A DNA stretch of 64,000 nt from a bacterium (GTDB lineage Bacteria > 4484-113 > JAFGCY01): contig JAGRNT010000003.1 of assembly GCA_020440605.1 (NCBI GenBank), forward strand, positions 1-64,000, given 5' to 3'. Made by a program: the position numbers and the translations under genes. This document shows, one piece after another, positions 1 to 9,122 of the stretch (the first letter of the stretch is position 1; each line of letters begins with the position of its first letter). The notes under the pieces were generated by a model. It searched no databases and was not told the DNA's origin. It was given only the letters and a program-made list of their open reading frames with translations.

Positions 1-893
1 CCGGCGTCGAGGCTGCCTTCCGCGCTGCCCGCGCCGAGGATCGTATGCAGCTCGTCGATGAAGATGATGATCTTGCCCTTCGAGTCCTGGATCTCCTTGA
101 TCAGCGCCTTCAAGCGCTCCTCGAACTCACCGCGGAACTTCGTGCCGGCCACGATCCCCGCGAGGTCGATGGACAGCACGTCGCAGTCGATCAGGCTCGG
201 CGGCACCTGGCCGTTGACGATGCGCTGGCTCAGGCCCTCGACGATCGCCGTCTTGCCCACGCCGGGTTCGCCGACGAGGATCGGGTTGTTCTTCATGCGC
301 TTCGAGAGGATGTGGATCAGGCGCTCGATCTCGCGTTCGCGGCCGATCACCGGGTCCAGCTCGTCCTCGCGCGCCATCTCCGTCAGGTTGCGGCTGAACT
401 TCTGCACCACGCTCGTCGACGCCGTGTCCTTGCTGCGCTCCTGGCCGTGGCTGTAGCCCTTGAGGTGCGTCATGAACATGTCGCGGATCTTCTTGTGGTC
501 TAGGTTGTGCTCCTCGAACAGGTTGCGCAGGAACTGGCTGCGCTCCTGGCTCAGGCCGACGAGCAGGTGCGTGGTGCCGATCTCGCGGTGGTGCAGGCGC
601 TTGACCTCCTTGAAGGACATGTCGAGCAGCGCGAGCGTGCGCGTCGAGAAGGATGCGCTGCCCTTGTAGCTGCCGGCATGTTCGTAGAGGTAGGCCTCCA
701 GGCTGTAGGTCAGCTTGGGGAGGTTGACATTCAACTGGTGCAGCACCTGCACTGCGCTGCAGGAGCGCAGATTCAGGATGGAGTAGAAGATGTGCTCCGG
801 CTCCAGGTACTGGTTGTTGAACTGCGCGCAGATCTCACTGGCCCGGTAGATGGCCTTCTTCGCGCTGAAACTGAAAAAGTTATAGAAATCCAT
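1..893 (-). CDS. clpC: ClpC/ClpA-family ATPase, N-terminal part (runs off the window)
   Basis: This is the first 297 codons of a Clp AAA+ unfoldase, which feeds proteins to the ClpP protease in the cytoplasm. The N-terminal Clp repeat domain (about residues 1-145) is followed by the first AAA+ domain. Walker A GEPGVGKT lies near residue 207 and Walker [10 protein letters not shown] near 280. The ATG at 893 is chosen because AGAAGGA lies 5-6 nt upstream. The 3' part is outside the window, so ClpC and ClpA cannot be separated with certainty. The N-domain followed by a short linker and [10 protein letters not shown] fits ClpC best. A TAGAAT at 984-989 on the minus strand is a possible -10 box, without a convincing -35. 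Confidence 0.9.
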   Translation of the reverse strand, partial: MDFYNFFSFSAKKAIYRASEICAQFNNQYLEPEHIFYSILNLRSCSAVQVLHQLNVNLPKLTYSLEAYLYEHAGSYKGSASFSTRTLALLDMSFKEVKRLHHREIGTTHLLVGLSQERSQFLRNLFEEHNLDHKKIRDMFMTHLKGYSHGQERSKDTASTSVVQKFSRNLTEMAREDELDPVIGREREIERLIHILSKRMKNNPILVGEPGVGKTAIVEGLSQRIVNGQVPPSLIDCDVLSIDLAGIVAGTKFRGEFEERLKALIKEIQDSKGKIIIFIDELHTILGAGSAEGSLDA

Positions 894-905
894 ACTATTC
901 CTTCT

Positions 906-1060
906 GCCCGCTCCTGCAAGCACTCGCGGGTCTGCAGTACAGCTCATCAAGCCCTGCGTGACTCACTGCCTGCACCATCATCGATTCTAACTTCAACGCG
1001 ACCGGGCAAAACCCGTTTTGCCCCAGCGTCAGACCGTCGAGTCCTCGGACGAGACGGCAA
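906..1060. repeat. Structured repeat family, copy 1 (covarying hairpins)
   Basis: Three hairpins in series. The first (907-930) has the plan CCCGC-TC-stem-AA-stem-TC-GCGGG followed by TCTG. The second (1004-1023) pairs GGGCAAAAC with GTTTTGCCC. The third (1034-1057) is the first type in reverse orientation, CCGTC-GA-GTCC-TC-GGAC-GA-GACGG. The same plan with different but still paired stems recurs near 15843, 42196, 42267, 52447, 52482, 52629, 52757 and 56322. Confidence 0.75.
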
Positions 1061-1506
1061 TACACTTCGGGTGGAAGATACATCCCTCAATGTCTCTCCA
1101 CCGCTGACAACGTGGAGGCGGCGCCCCGCCGCCTGATACGCCCCGTGCCGCTGTGATACGGCACCTTTAAAGTTATACCGTCTGTGAACGGCCCTTACTC
1201 CGATTTAACGCAAGCGCCACAGGGCTAAGGTAACACGCCTGGTTTGGACGTGCCATATGTTTACCCGATTAGACGGGCTTTTCTGTTATGGGAATCGAAG
1301 ACGCAACCCGCAGGGGCGACCTCCGTAGCGGCGGCACCGTAGCGGCGACTTCCAGTCGCCGACCCTTTACTCCCTGCCGCCGAGCCTTTACTCCCTGACG
1401 CCCACAACTATTCCTCCCGCCGGGAGGCCAAGCTGTAAGCTTGGCAGGAGGCCAGTTCCGATGGAGGCGTGGGACAAGCCATACGTTACCGATAAATGCA
1501 ATCGGC
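1061..1506. other. Intergenic region between clpC and hsdM
   Basis: No convincing gene. It holds several short perfect hairpins: GGCGGCG/CGCCGCC near 1117-1133, GTGCCG/CGGCAC near 1146-1165, CGACT/AGTCG near 1347-1360 and CCAAGC/GCTTGG near 1429-1445. A weak CCCG/CGGG hairpin followed by CTTTTCT at about 1264-1287 on the plus strand could be a small terminator, but no plus-strand gene precedes it. Confidence 0.5.
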
Positions 1507-3129
1507 TTAGGGCAGCGGTGGTAGGCCAAGCTCCTTTAGGAATTCGTTGTGCTTGTCCCGCGCCTCTTTGATTTTCACATCTAGGTCCTTTAACTCAACA
1601 TGTACCGCCGCTAGATCAATTTGCTCTTCCGGCTCTGCCGTGCTTATATACCTAGGAATGTTCAGGTTATATCCGTTTCCTTCAATTTCCTCCATTGAGA
1701 CTCGACGGGCAAACCTGTCCTCTTCCTTGCGGAACTGATAGGTGTTGATAATCTTGTCGATGTGCTCATTTGTCAGTCGATTTTGCCGCTTGTCTTTCTC
1801 GAAATGTTCTGCGGCGTTGATGAACAAAACATCTTCTGGTTTTTTGCACTTCTTCAGAACGAGAATGCAAACCGGGATGCCAGTGGAGTAAAAGAGGTTG
1901 GCAGGCAGTCCAATGACAGTGTCAATATGCCCATCCTGCAGCAACTTGGTGCGGATGCGCTCTTCCGCCCCTCCTCGGAACAGTACGCCATGTGGCAGGA
2001 TAATCACCATCACGCCATCCTGCTTCAAGTAGTGGAAACCGTGCAGCAGGAAGGCGAAATCAGCAGCAGATTTTGGTGCCAACCCATAGTTTTTGAATCT
2101 CATGTCCTCACTCAGGGCTGATGATGGGTTCCAGCGGTAACTGAATGGCGGGTTGGCAACAATCGCATCGAACTTCGGCTGCCTGGACGGGTTCATTTCG
2201 CGCAACCAATCCCAGTCGTTAGTCAGGGTGTCACCGTGATAAATTTCAAATTCACTGTCATTCACGCCGTGCAGCAGCATATTCATTCGGGCAAGGTTGA
2301 AGGTGGTAATGTTGTATTCCTGACCATATATTTTGCCGATGATGCCGGAATCCGGTTTTAGCTCATTCATGCGCTTGCGCACGTTGAGCAGAAGTGAACC
2401 GGAACCGCAGGCGAAATCGAAAACGCTTTCCAGTTCCTTGCGCGGCCCGCTCGTTGGCTCCTGGCTGTCAAGTATGGCAATGCCAGATAGGATGTCTGAA
2501 ATCTGCTGCGGTGTATAAAACTCCCCTGCCTTTTTGCCGGAACCGGCCGCAAACTGTCCAATCAGGTATTCGTATGCATCACCCAGTATGTCCGTATTTA
2601 TTGAGAACTGCGCCAGACCATCAGTAAGTGCTGTGATGATGGTGCAAAGTTTGGCATTGCGCGCTTCATAGCTCTTACCCAGCTTCTCAGAACTGAGATT
2701 AATTTCGGAGAACAGGCCACCAAAAGTGCTGGCAAACGATTCATTTTCTATATAACTAAACGCATTCTCGAGTGTGTGCAACAGTTCCCGGCTCTGTTGT
2801 CGTGCCAATTCGCTGATGCTGCTCCACAGGAACGGCGGTCGGATGACATAGTGCATACGTCGGCGCATCTGCTCTTCAAAAGTGCTGATGTCCGTTTTGT
2901 TATTGGCATACCACAAAGCCAGCGGGGCTCTGATGCCAGTGGGAACCGGCTGCGGGTACTCTGCCCCAAGCTCCTTCTTCGCTGCTGATTCGTAGTTCTC
3001 CGACAAATAGCGCAGGAAGAGGAATGAGAGCATGTAGTCCCGGAAATCATCTGCGTTCATTGCTCCGCGTAGTTGATTTGCAATCCCCCACAGGACTGCG
3101 CCTAGTTCCTTCTGGTCCTGTTCTGTCAT
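1507..3129 (-). CDS. hsdM: Type I restriction-modification DNA methyltransferase subunit HsdM
   Basis: 540 residues, a normal HsdM length. It methylates adenine in the bipartite target chosen by HsdS and forms the core of the R2M2S complex. The N-terminal helical domain (LGAVLWGIANQLRG...) is followed by GEFYTPQQISDIL near 205, the SAM-binding motif FDFACGSGS near 238 and the catalytic NPPF near 326. Its ATG overlaps the prrC stop codon (ATGA), so it is translationally coupled as the last gene of the operon. Base composition is clearly lower in GC than the flanking genes, which suggests acquisition by transfer. Confidence 0.96.
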   Translation of the reverse strand: MTEQDQKELGAVLWGIANQLRGAMNADDFRDYMLSFLFLRYLSENYESAAKKELGAEYPQPVPTGIRAPLALWYANNKTDISTFEEQMRRRMHYVIRPPFLWSSISELARQQSRELLHTLENAFSYIENESFASTFGGLFSEINLSSEKLGKSYEARNAKLCTIITALTDGLAQFSINTDILGDAYEYLIGQFAAGSGKKAGEFYTPQQISDILSGIAILDSQEPTSGPRKELESVFDFACGSGSLLLNVRKRMNELKPDSGIIGKIYGQEYNITTFNLARMNMLLHGVNDSEFEIYHGDTLTNDWDWLREMNPSRQPKFDAIVANPPFSYRWNPSSALSEDMRFKNYGLAPKSAADFAFLLHGFHYLKQDGVMVIILPHGVLFRGGAEERIRTKLLQDGHIDTVIGLPANLFYSTGIPVCILVLKKCKKPEDVLFINAAEHFEKDKRQNRLTNEHIDKIINTYQFRKEEDRFARRVSMEEIEGNGYNLNIPRYISTAEPEEQIDLAAVHVELKDLDVKIKEARDKHNEFLKELGLPPLP

Positions 3130-4277
3130 GGTATGGGTGTTTCCTCTGGATTGTTTGAGAATAGAGCGGGGTTGAACTGATATCGTTCAAGAAAACCACG
3201 CAGAATCGTTCGGAAGTATGCCTTGGTTTCTTCACCCATCTCACTTGGCTCGAATAATGAGTATTTCCCGTGACTGAGAAGGTCAACAAAGCGTTGATGT
3301 AAAATCCCGTCGGCATCGTTGCCATCCCGCTTGATGCAGGCGGAAAAGTGTGGATATCCATGGAATAGCGCGGTTTTTTCTAATATCACGCGAAGCATAT
3401 TGAAATGATAAGTATGGATAGTGTCACTTTCTGAAATTCGATGCAGCTCTGTCAACGCCGACACATGGTGGAAAGAAGGAGTATCACCCTTAAGTGGCTG
3501 GGTGACATAGGTTCCATCCACCCTGTTGCTGGTCAATAGCAGCTGCTTGCAGTTTCCTTGAAAATGATTCCTGAACTCATAGTGTAAAACATTGAAAAAC
3601 AGATGATGATGCGTTGAGATTACAGTAGGCAAAGTTTTCGAAGACTCGCGAAACACCTGCACGAGGTGATTGGCAACAACAATTGCATTGTGTTCGTCCA
3701 ACGAAGAGACCGGGTCGTCAATGTAAATAAGCTTGACCCAGCTGTATGGTCCGGTGTCATCAGTGTCATCTAGCCTTATCTGCACAATTGCAAGAAAGAA
3801 ACACCAGAGAAATATGTTCTGTTCCCCTCGCGAAACTTTTATATTGTCAATTATTGCAGGTTCTTCTCCTTCCATATGAACCTGCCGCGAAAAATTAATC
3901 GTTGAAGTCTCGTAGTCGATCCTGAAATCAAAGTCAGCATAGCGACTCAGCAATTTTCCTATACGATTTTCCATTTCCATCTCTTCGAGCCCATCGAAAA
4001 ATCGTGAAGCGATGTTCATTCTAAGCACACGCGTACTGTCGCCTTCCAAATCGTTGTCCCAGGTAAACAAATCTTCCGTGAAAGCGTTGAAGTATAAAGT
4101 GTCGCGTGTCGGATCTTCACCTTCGTTATGTTTTCCGATTTCCTTGAAGGCGGTGGAAAGTCGTGTCTTACCGGTGCCGTTATAGGCATAGAGCAAAATG
4201 AACTCCCGTGTTGCCAAATCAGTACGCAATTGAGTTGCCAGCGCATCAAGGGTTGCATGAGTAGTGCTCATGCGCAT
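3126..4277 (-). CDS. prrC: PrrC-type anticodon nuclease (tRNA-cleaving toxin guarded by the type I system)
   Basis: 383 residues, close to E. coli PrrC (about 396). Walker A YNGTGKTR lies at 32-39 and a PrrC-typical block NAFTEDLFTWDND at 64-76. The ABC signature VSRGEQN is at 148-154, Walker B LIYIDD at 183-188, the D-loop SSLD at 191-194 and an H-switch HHH at 223-225. The C-terminal nuclease region keeps R296, E300 and H336, matching the Arg-Glu-His triad known for PrrC. In E. coli, PrrC is held silent by its type Ic enzyme and cuts the tRNA-Lys anticodon loop when phage T4 Stp disturbs that enzyme. Here it lies between hsdS and hsdM, overlapping both. The start may instead be the second Met (4271), giving an ATGA overlap with hsdS. 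Family assignment is from recalled sequence similarity; tRNA target unknown. Confidence 0.88.
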   Translation of the reverse strand: MRMSTTHATLDALATQLRTDLATREFILLYAYNGTGKTRLSTAFKEIGKHNEGEDPTRDTLYFNAFTEDLFTWDNDLEGDSTRVLRMNIASRFFDGLEEMEMENRIGKLLSRYADFDFRIDYETSTINFSRQVHMEGEEPAIIDNIKVSRGEQNIFLWCFFLAIVQIRLDDTDDTGPYSWVKLIYIDDPVSSLDEHNAIVVANHLVQVFRESSKTLPTVISTHHHLFFNVLHYEFRNHFQGNCKQLLLTSNRVDGTYVTQPLKGDTPSFHHVSALTELHRISESDTIHTYHFNMLRVILEKTALFHGYPHFSACIKRDGNDADGILHQRFVDLLSHGKYSLFEPSEMGEETKAYFRTILRGFLERYQFNPALFSNNPEETPIP

Positions 4278-5521
4278 AACTCATCACTTGCGGGAAATAG
4301 CTGCTGCAACATTCCCATCTTGAAGCTCTTTAGCGCAGCCACTTTGCAGTCCTGAAAGCGAATCAGTTCATCTACTGCCAAGAGGAAATCAGCGATCTGT
4401 TGTTGTTCTTCCTTTATAGTAAATGGAAGAGGCATTGCCATGAAGTCGCTTGCTCCAATAGCCATTCTGTCGTGTCGAGCACCAGTATTAGAAACGAGGC
4501 GCAAGTATTGATACCAGCCAGATGAGTTAAAATAGCATTCATAAAAATCGTTCTGGCTGTCGATGAATTTGAATACAGTGTATAAAGGCGACATTACGCC
4601 CATTCCGATTTTGTTCTTTGAAATTGGTCCGACTGGGGCTGTACGTGATATGCGTGGATTATAAACGTAGTCTCCTGTTTCGACTATATAATATGCTTCT
4701 AAGTTGTTTTGATTAGCAATATCTTTATCAAAGTAGTCACGCTGGTCAACTATACCAAATTCGGAGGAATTTGTGAGGACACGGGTTATCCCCTCTTGAT
4801 TGTTTCTTAGAGTTTGGCGTATAGCTAGCTTATCAAGTGGTACCTTCCCCCACCCTCCTGCATATTTGAACTCTGTGAATCGCAGACGGGGGGTGGTTTC
4901 GCCTTCTGCGGGGAAGAGCTGCTGCTGCAGGCCCTGCTTGTGGGTCTTGAGCGCGGTGAGCTTCTGTGCCTCAAGAGAGATCAGCTTATCGAGGGACGCC
5001 AAACAGCCCGCGATCTTATGTTGCTCGGGGACCGTTGGAACAGAAATCTGTAGCTCTGAAAACTGCTTGTAGCTGATCATTTTCCCGTCACGAAGCCCTT
5101 CTAAATTTCGTGTGAGAATATGAATAAACCTAGGGGTTTTGAGATAGTGTTTAAAATATTCATCGCTACCGTCAATGCGACGCCGAAGAATGACATACGC
5201 AGGACTGCATATTCCATCATACTGTGAATATTCGATACCTCCTTGGAAAGATCTGAGACTGATTATGAAGTTGCCCGCTCGCACCACTTTATAGCTTTCA
5301 ATGCTCTTTTCCGTTACAGATACGTGGTAATCAATCAATTCCCGAGGGATAGCACCATGTTCTTGAGTGATCGCAAGAACAGGAAGTCCAGGCTCAGGGC
5401 TCAGGTCGCGGACTTGTTCAAAGAGGTTATCTCCTGAGTATATCTCCCACTCACCCGCGTCCCGAAACTCGGGGAATCGCAGATTGGGCAGAACAGGGCC
5501 TCTCTCGGCCTTATTGCTCAT
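4268..5521 (-). CDS. hsdS: Type I restriction-modification specificity subunit HsdS
   Basis: 417 residues with the usual two target-recognition domains: TRD1 in the first 150 residues and TRD2 from about 215. They are separated by a conserved helical spacer (VPEQHKIAGCLASLDKLI, about 165-185) and followed by a second, similar helical repeat near the C-terminus (KEEQQQIADFLLAVDELI). It determines the bipartite DNA target for HsdM and HsdR. The 5' end overlaps hsdR by 11 nt and the 3' end overlaps prrC by up to 10 nt. The target sequence cannot be predicted from the TRDs by eye. Confidence 0.95.
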   Translation of the reverse strand: MSNKAERGPVLPNLRFPEFRDAGEWEIYSGDNLFEQVRDLSPEPGLPVLAITQEHGAIPRELIDYHVSVTEKSIESYKVVRAGNFIISLRSFQGGIEYSQYDGICSPAYVILRRRIDGSDEYFKHYLKTPRFIHILTRNLEGLRDGKMISYKQFSELQISVPTVPEQHKIAGCLASLDKLISLEAQKLTALKTHKQGLQQQLFPAEGETTPRLRFTEFKYAGGWGKVPLDKLAIRQTLRNNQEGITRVLTNSSEFGIVDQRDYFDKDIANQNNLEAYYIVETGDYVYNPRISRTAPVGPISKNKIGMGVMSPLYTVFKFIDSQNDFYECYFNSSGWYQYLRLVSNTGARHDRMAIGASDFMAMPLPFTIKEEQQQIADFLLAVDELIRFQDCKVAALKSFKMGMLQQLFPASDELCA

Positions 5522-8519
5522 ATGCTGCCAATCCTGAGATATCGCGCCAATGAGCTAATTTCTTGAGTTCCGGACTCAGGTCAGTAAGCAGCGCTCGTTC
5601 CGCCTGGCTTCGCTCTCGCCAGCCTAACCCAAGCGGGGCAAACAAATCACTGAACAGGTCGCCATCAAAGATCAACCGCCGCAGAGTGATGTCCACGAAG
5701 GCCTGTAGAGCCGCATTGTCCAACTTATGGTCGCTTGCAATCTGCTTTAGCACGGCGACGCGCTTTCTGGCTTTGAAGCGCTCATAGTCTGCTCGGATTT
5801 CAACCTCGCCTAACGCCTTCCCTACGGGAAGGCTTCTAATGTATTCCGTTATGTCCTCACGCTCTTCAATGAATTTGGCATCTGCTGCAATCATTCCGAT
5901 CAGATCATCGCGGCTCATTGTCTGTCTACCTGCCGTGGGCTGCGTTGCACTGGCCAGTAAAGACATGATGTAGTCATAGTCAATCACGGCGGAAGCGAAC
6001 AGCACAAATTCAAAGTCAAGCTGCTGTACCTCTGGTTCAGTTTCGTCAGTACTCTTGCTTTGTAGCGCTTTCAGGCGTTTTGCAGTTTCAAGATAGACAC
6101 CCTTAAAGCCCTGCAACTGTTCTATTGGCAACACGTCTACTAATGCCGCCTTGTTTTCATCTGTCAGGTCAGTGTACTGGTCAAGCTGAGTGCTCAGGCG
6201 CTGGACTTCCTTGAAGAGGTTGATGAACTGAGCGCGAGCAGCATCGCCCTTCAGGTTGGCTACAGCTTCAGGCTTGCTCGCCAACCCCTGCGACTGCATG
6301 AAATCATCCAGATTCCTAACGGCGGTTTCAAGTCTTTCTATAACCACAGGGGCCGATTCCACCAGCCAGATTTCCTTGGCTGATTTGGCTGACTCTCCGG
6401 AGAAGAGTTGGATGGCTTCGTCGACTTTGTCCTGCTGCTGGCGGAAGTCCAGGATGTTGCCATAGGGCTTACTGTCATTGAGCACACGGTTCGTGCGCGA
6501 GAAAGCCTGAATCAATCCGTGGTAGCGCAAATTTTTGTCAACATAAAGTGTGTTCAGGAATTTGGAATCAAACCCAGTCAGCAGCATATCCACAACAATC
6601 GTTATGTCAATCTTGTGTTCACGATTCCCTGCAGAATCCGCCTTGCGCAGATCTGCAGAGGGGTACTGCTGGTCCTTGATGCGCTTTTGCACATCCTGAT
6701 AGTACAGATCGAACTCTCCGATACTGTGATTGCTGCCGTAGCACTCATTGTAGTCGGCAACGATAGCCTTTAGCGCAGCCTGCTTTTTGTCAGGTTCATG
6801 CTCGTTGTCAGCCTTTTCCTGAGGCAGGTCTTCCTGCAACTGACGCACATCCGCGCGCTGTCGCTCGTCCGCAATGCCTGCAGCAGGCGGAGAAAAGACA
6901 CAGGCGATGTTAAGCGGTTTGAAGCCGCTGTCCTGCGCAAGGCGATCAGTCTGCACTTCTTTGAACAGCTCGTAAAACTCAATGGCATCGTTAATGCTTG
7001 CAGTCGCCAACAGGGCGTTGAATTTCCGCCCGGCAGTGGCAGCGTCATGCTTATTGAGAATTGCCTGGATCACAGCCCGCTTGGCAAACGGATCACCTGG
7101 CTTTGGCGAATCCTTGCCGTCTAGCTTGTAGTAATCAATATGAAAGCGCAGTACATTGCGGTCTTCGATAGCATGGGTAATCGTGTATGCGTGCAGTTCC
7201 TGTTGGAATATATCTGAAGTGGTCCTGTAACTAGCCTGCTGATCCTGAACCTGCTGGTAGCTTGCGTTAGTCTCAAAAATAGGCGTACCTGTAAAACCGA
7301 ACACCTGCGAGTTTGGAAAGAACTCCTTGATTGCCTCGTGGCTCTTGCCAAACTGGGATCGGTGGCACTCGTCAAAAATGAACACCATCCTCTGCTTGCG
7401 CATCGGTTCAAGCTCTTCCTTGAATCTGAATCTGCTGTTACCGTCCAAAGCCAGACCGAGTTTCTGGATAGTTGTGACAATCACCTTGTCTGCATAGTCA
7501 TTGCTGCGCAGCCGCCGCACTAGTGCAGCAGTATTGGTGTTTTCCTCTACGCAGCCTTCCTGAAACCTATTGAACTCCTCGCGGGTCTGGCGGTCAAGAT
7601 CCTTGCGGTCCACCACAAACAGACATTTGTGAATGTCCGGGTTATCCTTTAGTAGCGTGGAAGCCTTGAAAGAAGTCAGGGTTTTGCCACTGCCAGTGGT
7701 GTGCCAAATGTAGCCATTGCCAACACCCTGGCAAATACAATCAACGATCGCCTTTACCGCGTATATTTGATACGGCCGCATCATTAGCAGCTTCTGCTCG
7801 CTGGCGACCAGTACCATGTACCGGCTAACAAGATTGCCAAGATTGCACTTGGCCAGCACATCCCCAGCAAAGCTATCAAGCTGAGTAACTTTGCTATTGT
7901 CTTGACTTGCGAACTGGTAAAGCGGCAAGTATCGCTCGTCGGCATCGAAGTTAAAATGGCGGCTGTTGTTGTTGGCAAAGTACCAAGTATCATTTCGATT
8001 ACTGACAATGAAGATCTGCATGAAACACAGGAGAGTACGGGTATAACCATTACCAGGATCATTCTTGTACTCCACTATCTGCTGCATTGCACGGCGCGGA
8101 CTGATGGCAAGAGCCTTAAGCTCAATCTGCACAACCGGCACTCCATTGATTAGCAGGATCACATCGTAGCGGTGGTGGCTGTTGTCTGTATTGATGCGAA
8201 GCTGATTGACAACTTCAAAATTATTCTTGCACCAATCCTTTAGGTTGACGAAGGTATAGTGGAGCGGTGTGCCGTCATCTCGTTCGAAACTGTTTCGCTC
8301 GCGCAGATGCTTCGAAGCAGCAAAGACATCCGAAGTGACAATGGATTCCAAGAGGCGATCAAATTCGCTATCAGTCAGCTTGACCATGTTGAGCGCTTCG
8401 AAGTTCTTGCGGAAGTTTTGCTCAAGCGCAGCGCGGTCACGGATGTCCGGACGGTAATTGTATTTGAGCTCAATTAGCTTTTGAAGCAGCGCTTCCTCAA
8501 TTTGCTGTTCTGTTGACAT
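5511..8519 (-). CDS. hsdR: Type I restriction endonuclease subunit HsdR
   Basis: 1002 residues. It is the DNA-translocating and cleaving subunit. A PD-(D/E)xK-like nuclease motif with QIELK lies near 133. The superfamily 2 motor has HTTGSGKT near 275 and FDECHRSQ near 383, with later helicase motifs such as LTGFDSKFLNTLYVDK. It is the first gene of the operon hsdR-hsdS-prrC-hsdM; the published E. coli prr order is M-S-prrC-R. The gene appears intact. There is no Shine-Dalgarno sequence; a TACTAAT lies just upstream, so the mRNA may be leaderless or nearly so. Confidence 0.95.
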   Translation of the reverse strand: MSTEQQIEEALLQKLIELKYNYRPDIRDRAALEQNFRKNFEALNMVKLTDSEFDRLLESIVTSDVFAASKHLRERNSFERDDGTPLHYTFVNLKDWCKNNFEVVNQLRINTDNSHHRYDVILLINGVPVVQIELKALAISPRRAMQQIVEYKNDPGNGYTRTLLCFMQIFIVSNRNDTWYFANNNSRHFNFDADERYLPLYQFASQDNSKVTQLDSFAGDVLAKCNLGNLVSRYMVLVASEQKLLMMRPYQIYAVKAIVDCICQGVGNGYIWHTTGSGKTLTSFKASTLLKDNPDIHKCLFVVDRKDLDRQTREEFNRFQEGCVEENTNTAALVRRLRSNDYADKVIVTTIQKLGLALDGNSRFRFKEELEPMRKQRMVFIFDECHRSQFGKSHEAIKEFFPNSQVFGFTGTPIFETNASYQQVQDQQASYRTTSDIFQQELHAYTITHAIEDRNVLRFHIDYYKLDGKDSPKPGDPFAKRAVIQAILNKHDAATAGRKFNALLATASINDAIEFYELFKEVQTDRLAQDSGFKPLNIACVFSPPAAGIADERQRADVRQLQEDLPQEKADNEHEPDKKQAALKAIVADYNECYGSNHSIGEFDLYYQDVQKRIKDQQYPSADLRKADSAGNREHKIDITIVVDMLLTGFDSKFLNTLYVDKNLRYHGLIQAFSRTNRVLNDSKPYGNILDFRQQQDKVDEAIQLFSGESAKSAKEIWLVESAPVVIERLETAVRNLDDFMQSQGLASKPEAVANLKGDAARAQFINLFKEVQRLSTQLDQYTDLTDENKAALVDVLPIEQLQGFKGVYLETAKRLKALQSKSTDETEPEVQQLDFEFVLFASAVIDYDYIMSLLASATQPTAGRQTMSRDDLIGMIAADAKFIEEREDITEYIRSLPVGKALGEVEIRADYERFKARKRVAVLKQIASDHKLDNAALQAFVDITLRRLIFDGDLFSDLFAPLGLGWRERSQAERALLTDLSPELKKLAHWRDISGLAAYEQ

Positions 8520-8527
8520 TTTGGCAG

Positions 8528-8559
8528 ATTAGTACTTCGTTTGACCCCTGAGTGCTAAT
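8528..8559 (-). promoter_or_regulatory. Putative hsd operon promoter with overlapping inverted repeat
   Basis: On the minus strand TTAGCA (8553-8558) and TACTAA (8529-8534) are 18 nt apart and could be -35 and -10 boxes, ending 9 nt before the hsdR ATG. The same bases form an imperfect inverted repeat of plan ATTAGYACTY (8528-8537 against 8550-8559, 12-nt spacer) that covers both boxes, as expected for a repressor operator. No regulator gene is seen in the operon. Confidence 0.4.
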
Positions 8560-8777
8560 CATATCAGAACTCATTTAGCCGAAAGCCGGGAGCAGAGCGC
8601 ATACTCGGTGTGCGGGAGGGGAGTCTTCCCGGCGGCAGGGTGCCGCCGCTACCGGTTCGGGAAATGAGGCCGGAGTGCTGAGCAATGAGCCCATGCTGAA
8701 CTGAGCTGTCATCGGTGCGGGTCAGGCTCATTGCTCACTGATGTCCGGCGCCTGGAAGGAGCCGCTACGGGCATCGA

Positions 8778-8815
8778 CCTGCGATAATCAACACAGGTGG
8801 AAAAGGCAACAACAG
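8778..8815 (+). repeat. Upstream copy of a 38-bp direct repeat (transporter promoter and start)
   Basis: Identical over 38 bp to 9104-9141, which carries the GATAAT box, the GTG start and the first codons of the transporter gene; the two copies are 326 bp apart. In this upstream copy the reading frame continues for only about 25 codons before a stop, so it is probably a non-functional duplicate start, or the scar of an insertion between the copies. Confidence 0.8.
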
Positions 8816-9106
8816 GCGGTCAGCGGCCTGGAGCAGTCCTGAATAGTATTGATAGTACTAATAGTAAACACTGAGGCTCCTCGCAGCTTTTCCCTGACCC
8901 CTTCACTAACCAGACTATCCGTACTATTCACACTTGCTCTCAAGGGCGCAGGCGTACCGGATAATTAAAGGAGATGGACCAGACAGCTTAAGAAGTAGAA
9001 GAAGTTGTTAGTGGAAGAAGTCCTGGCACTTACTTGCTTCCCCCTGCTTCCTACACTTCCGCTACTTCTTCAACTTCCACCACTTGCAGCAACCCTGCCT
9101 CTCCCT

Positions 9107-9114
9107 GCGATAAT
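9107..9114 (+). promoter_or_regulatory. Extended -10 box of the transporter gene
   Basis: TGC-GATAAT-type extended -10 ends 8 nt before the GTG at 9123, which places the transcript start at about 9121, a near-leaderless mRNA. No clear -35 box. Confidence 0.4.
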
Positions 9115-9122
9115 CAACACAG

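Larger units (their letters stand above)
8560..9122. other. Repeat-rich intergenic region upstream of the transporter
   Basis: No gene is supported. A perfect 13-bp inverted repeat TGAGCAATGAGCC lies at 8679-8691 against 8725-8737. Low-complexity arms follow: (GA)ATAGT-type words at about 8842-8875 answered by ACTATTC-type words at about 8915-8932, then GAAGTAGAAG-type words at about 8991-9030 answered by CTACTTCTTC-type words at about 9060-9080. One copy of a 38-bp direct repeat lies at 8778-8815. Confidence 0.6.

Noticed and set aside
895..1083. Small protein genes inside the structured repeats (895-1083, 42028-42394, 52378-52792)
   Set aside because: The peptides only translate the repeat family in several frames and orientations; no start signals.
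8528..8559. CIRCE (HrcA) operator upstream of hsdR
   Set aside because: One arm has GAGTGCTAA, but the other arm is degenerate and the spacer is 12 nt instead of 9; the gene is not a chaperone.
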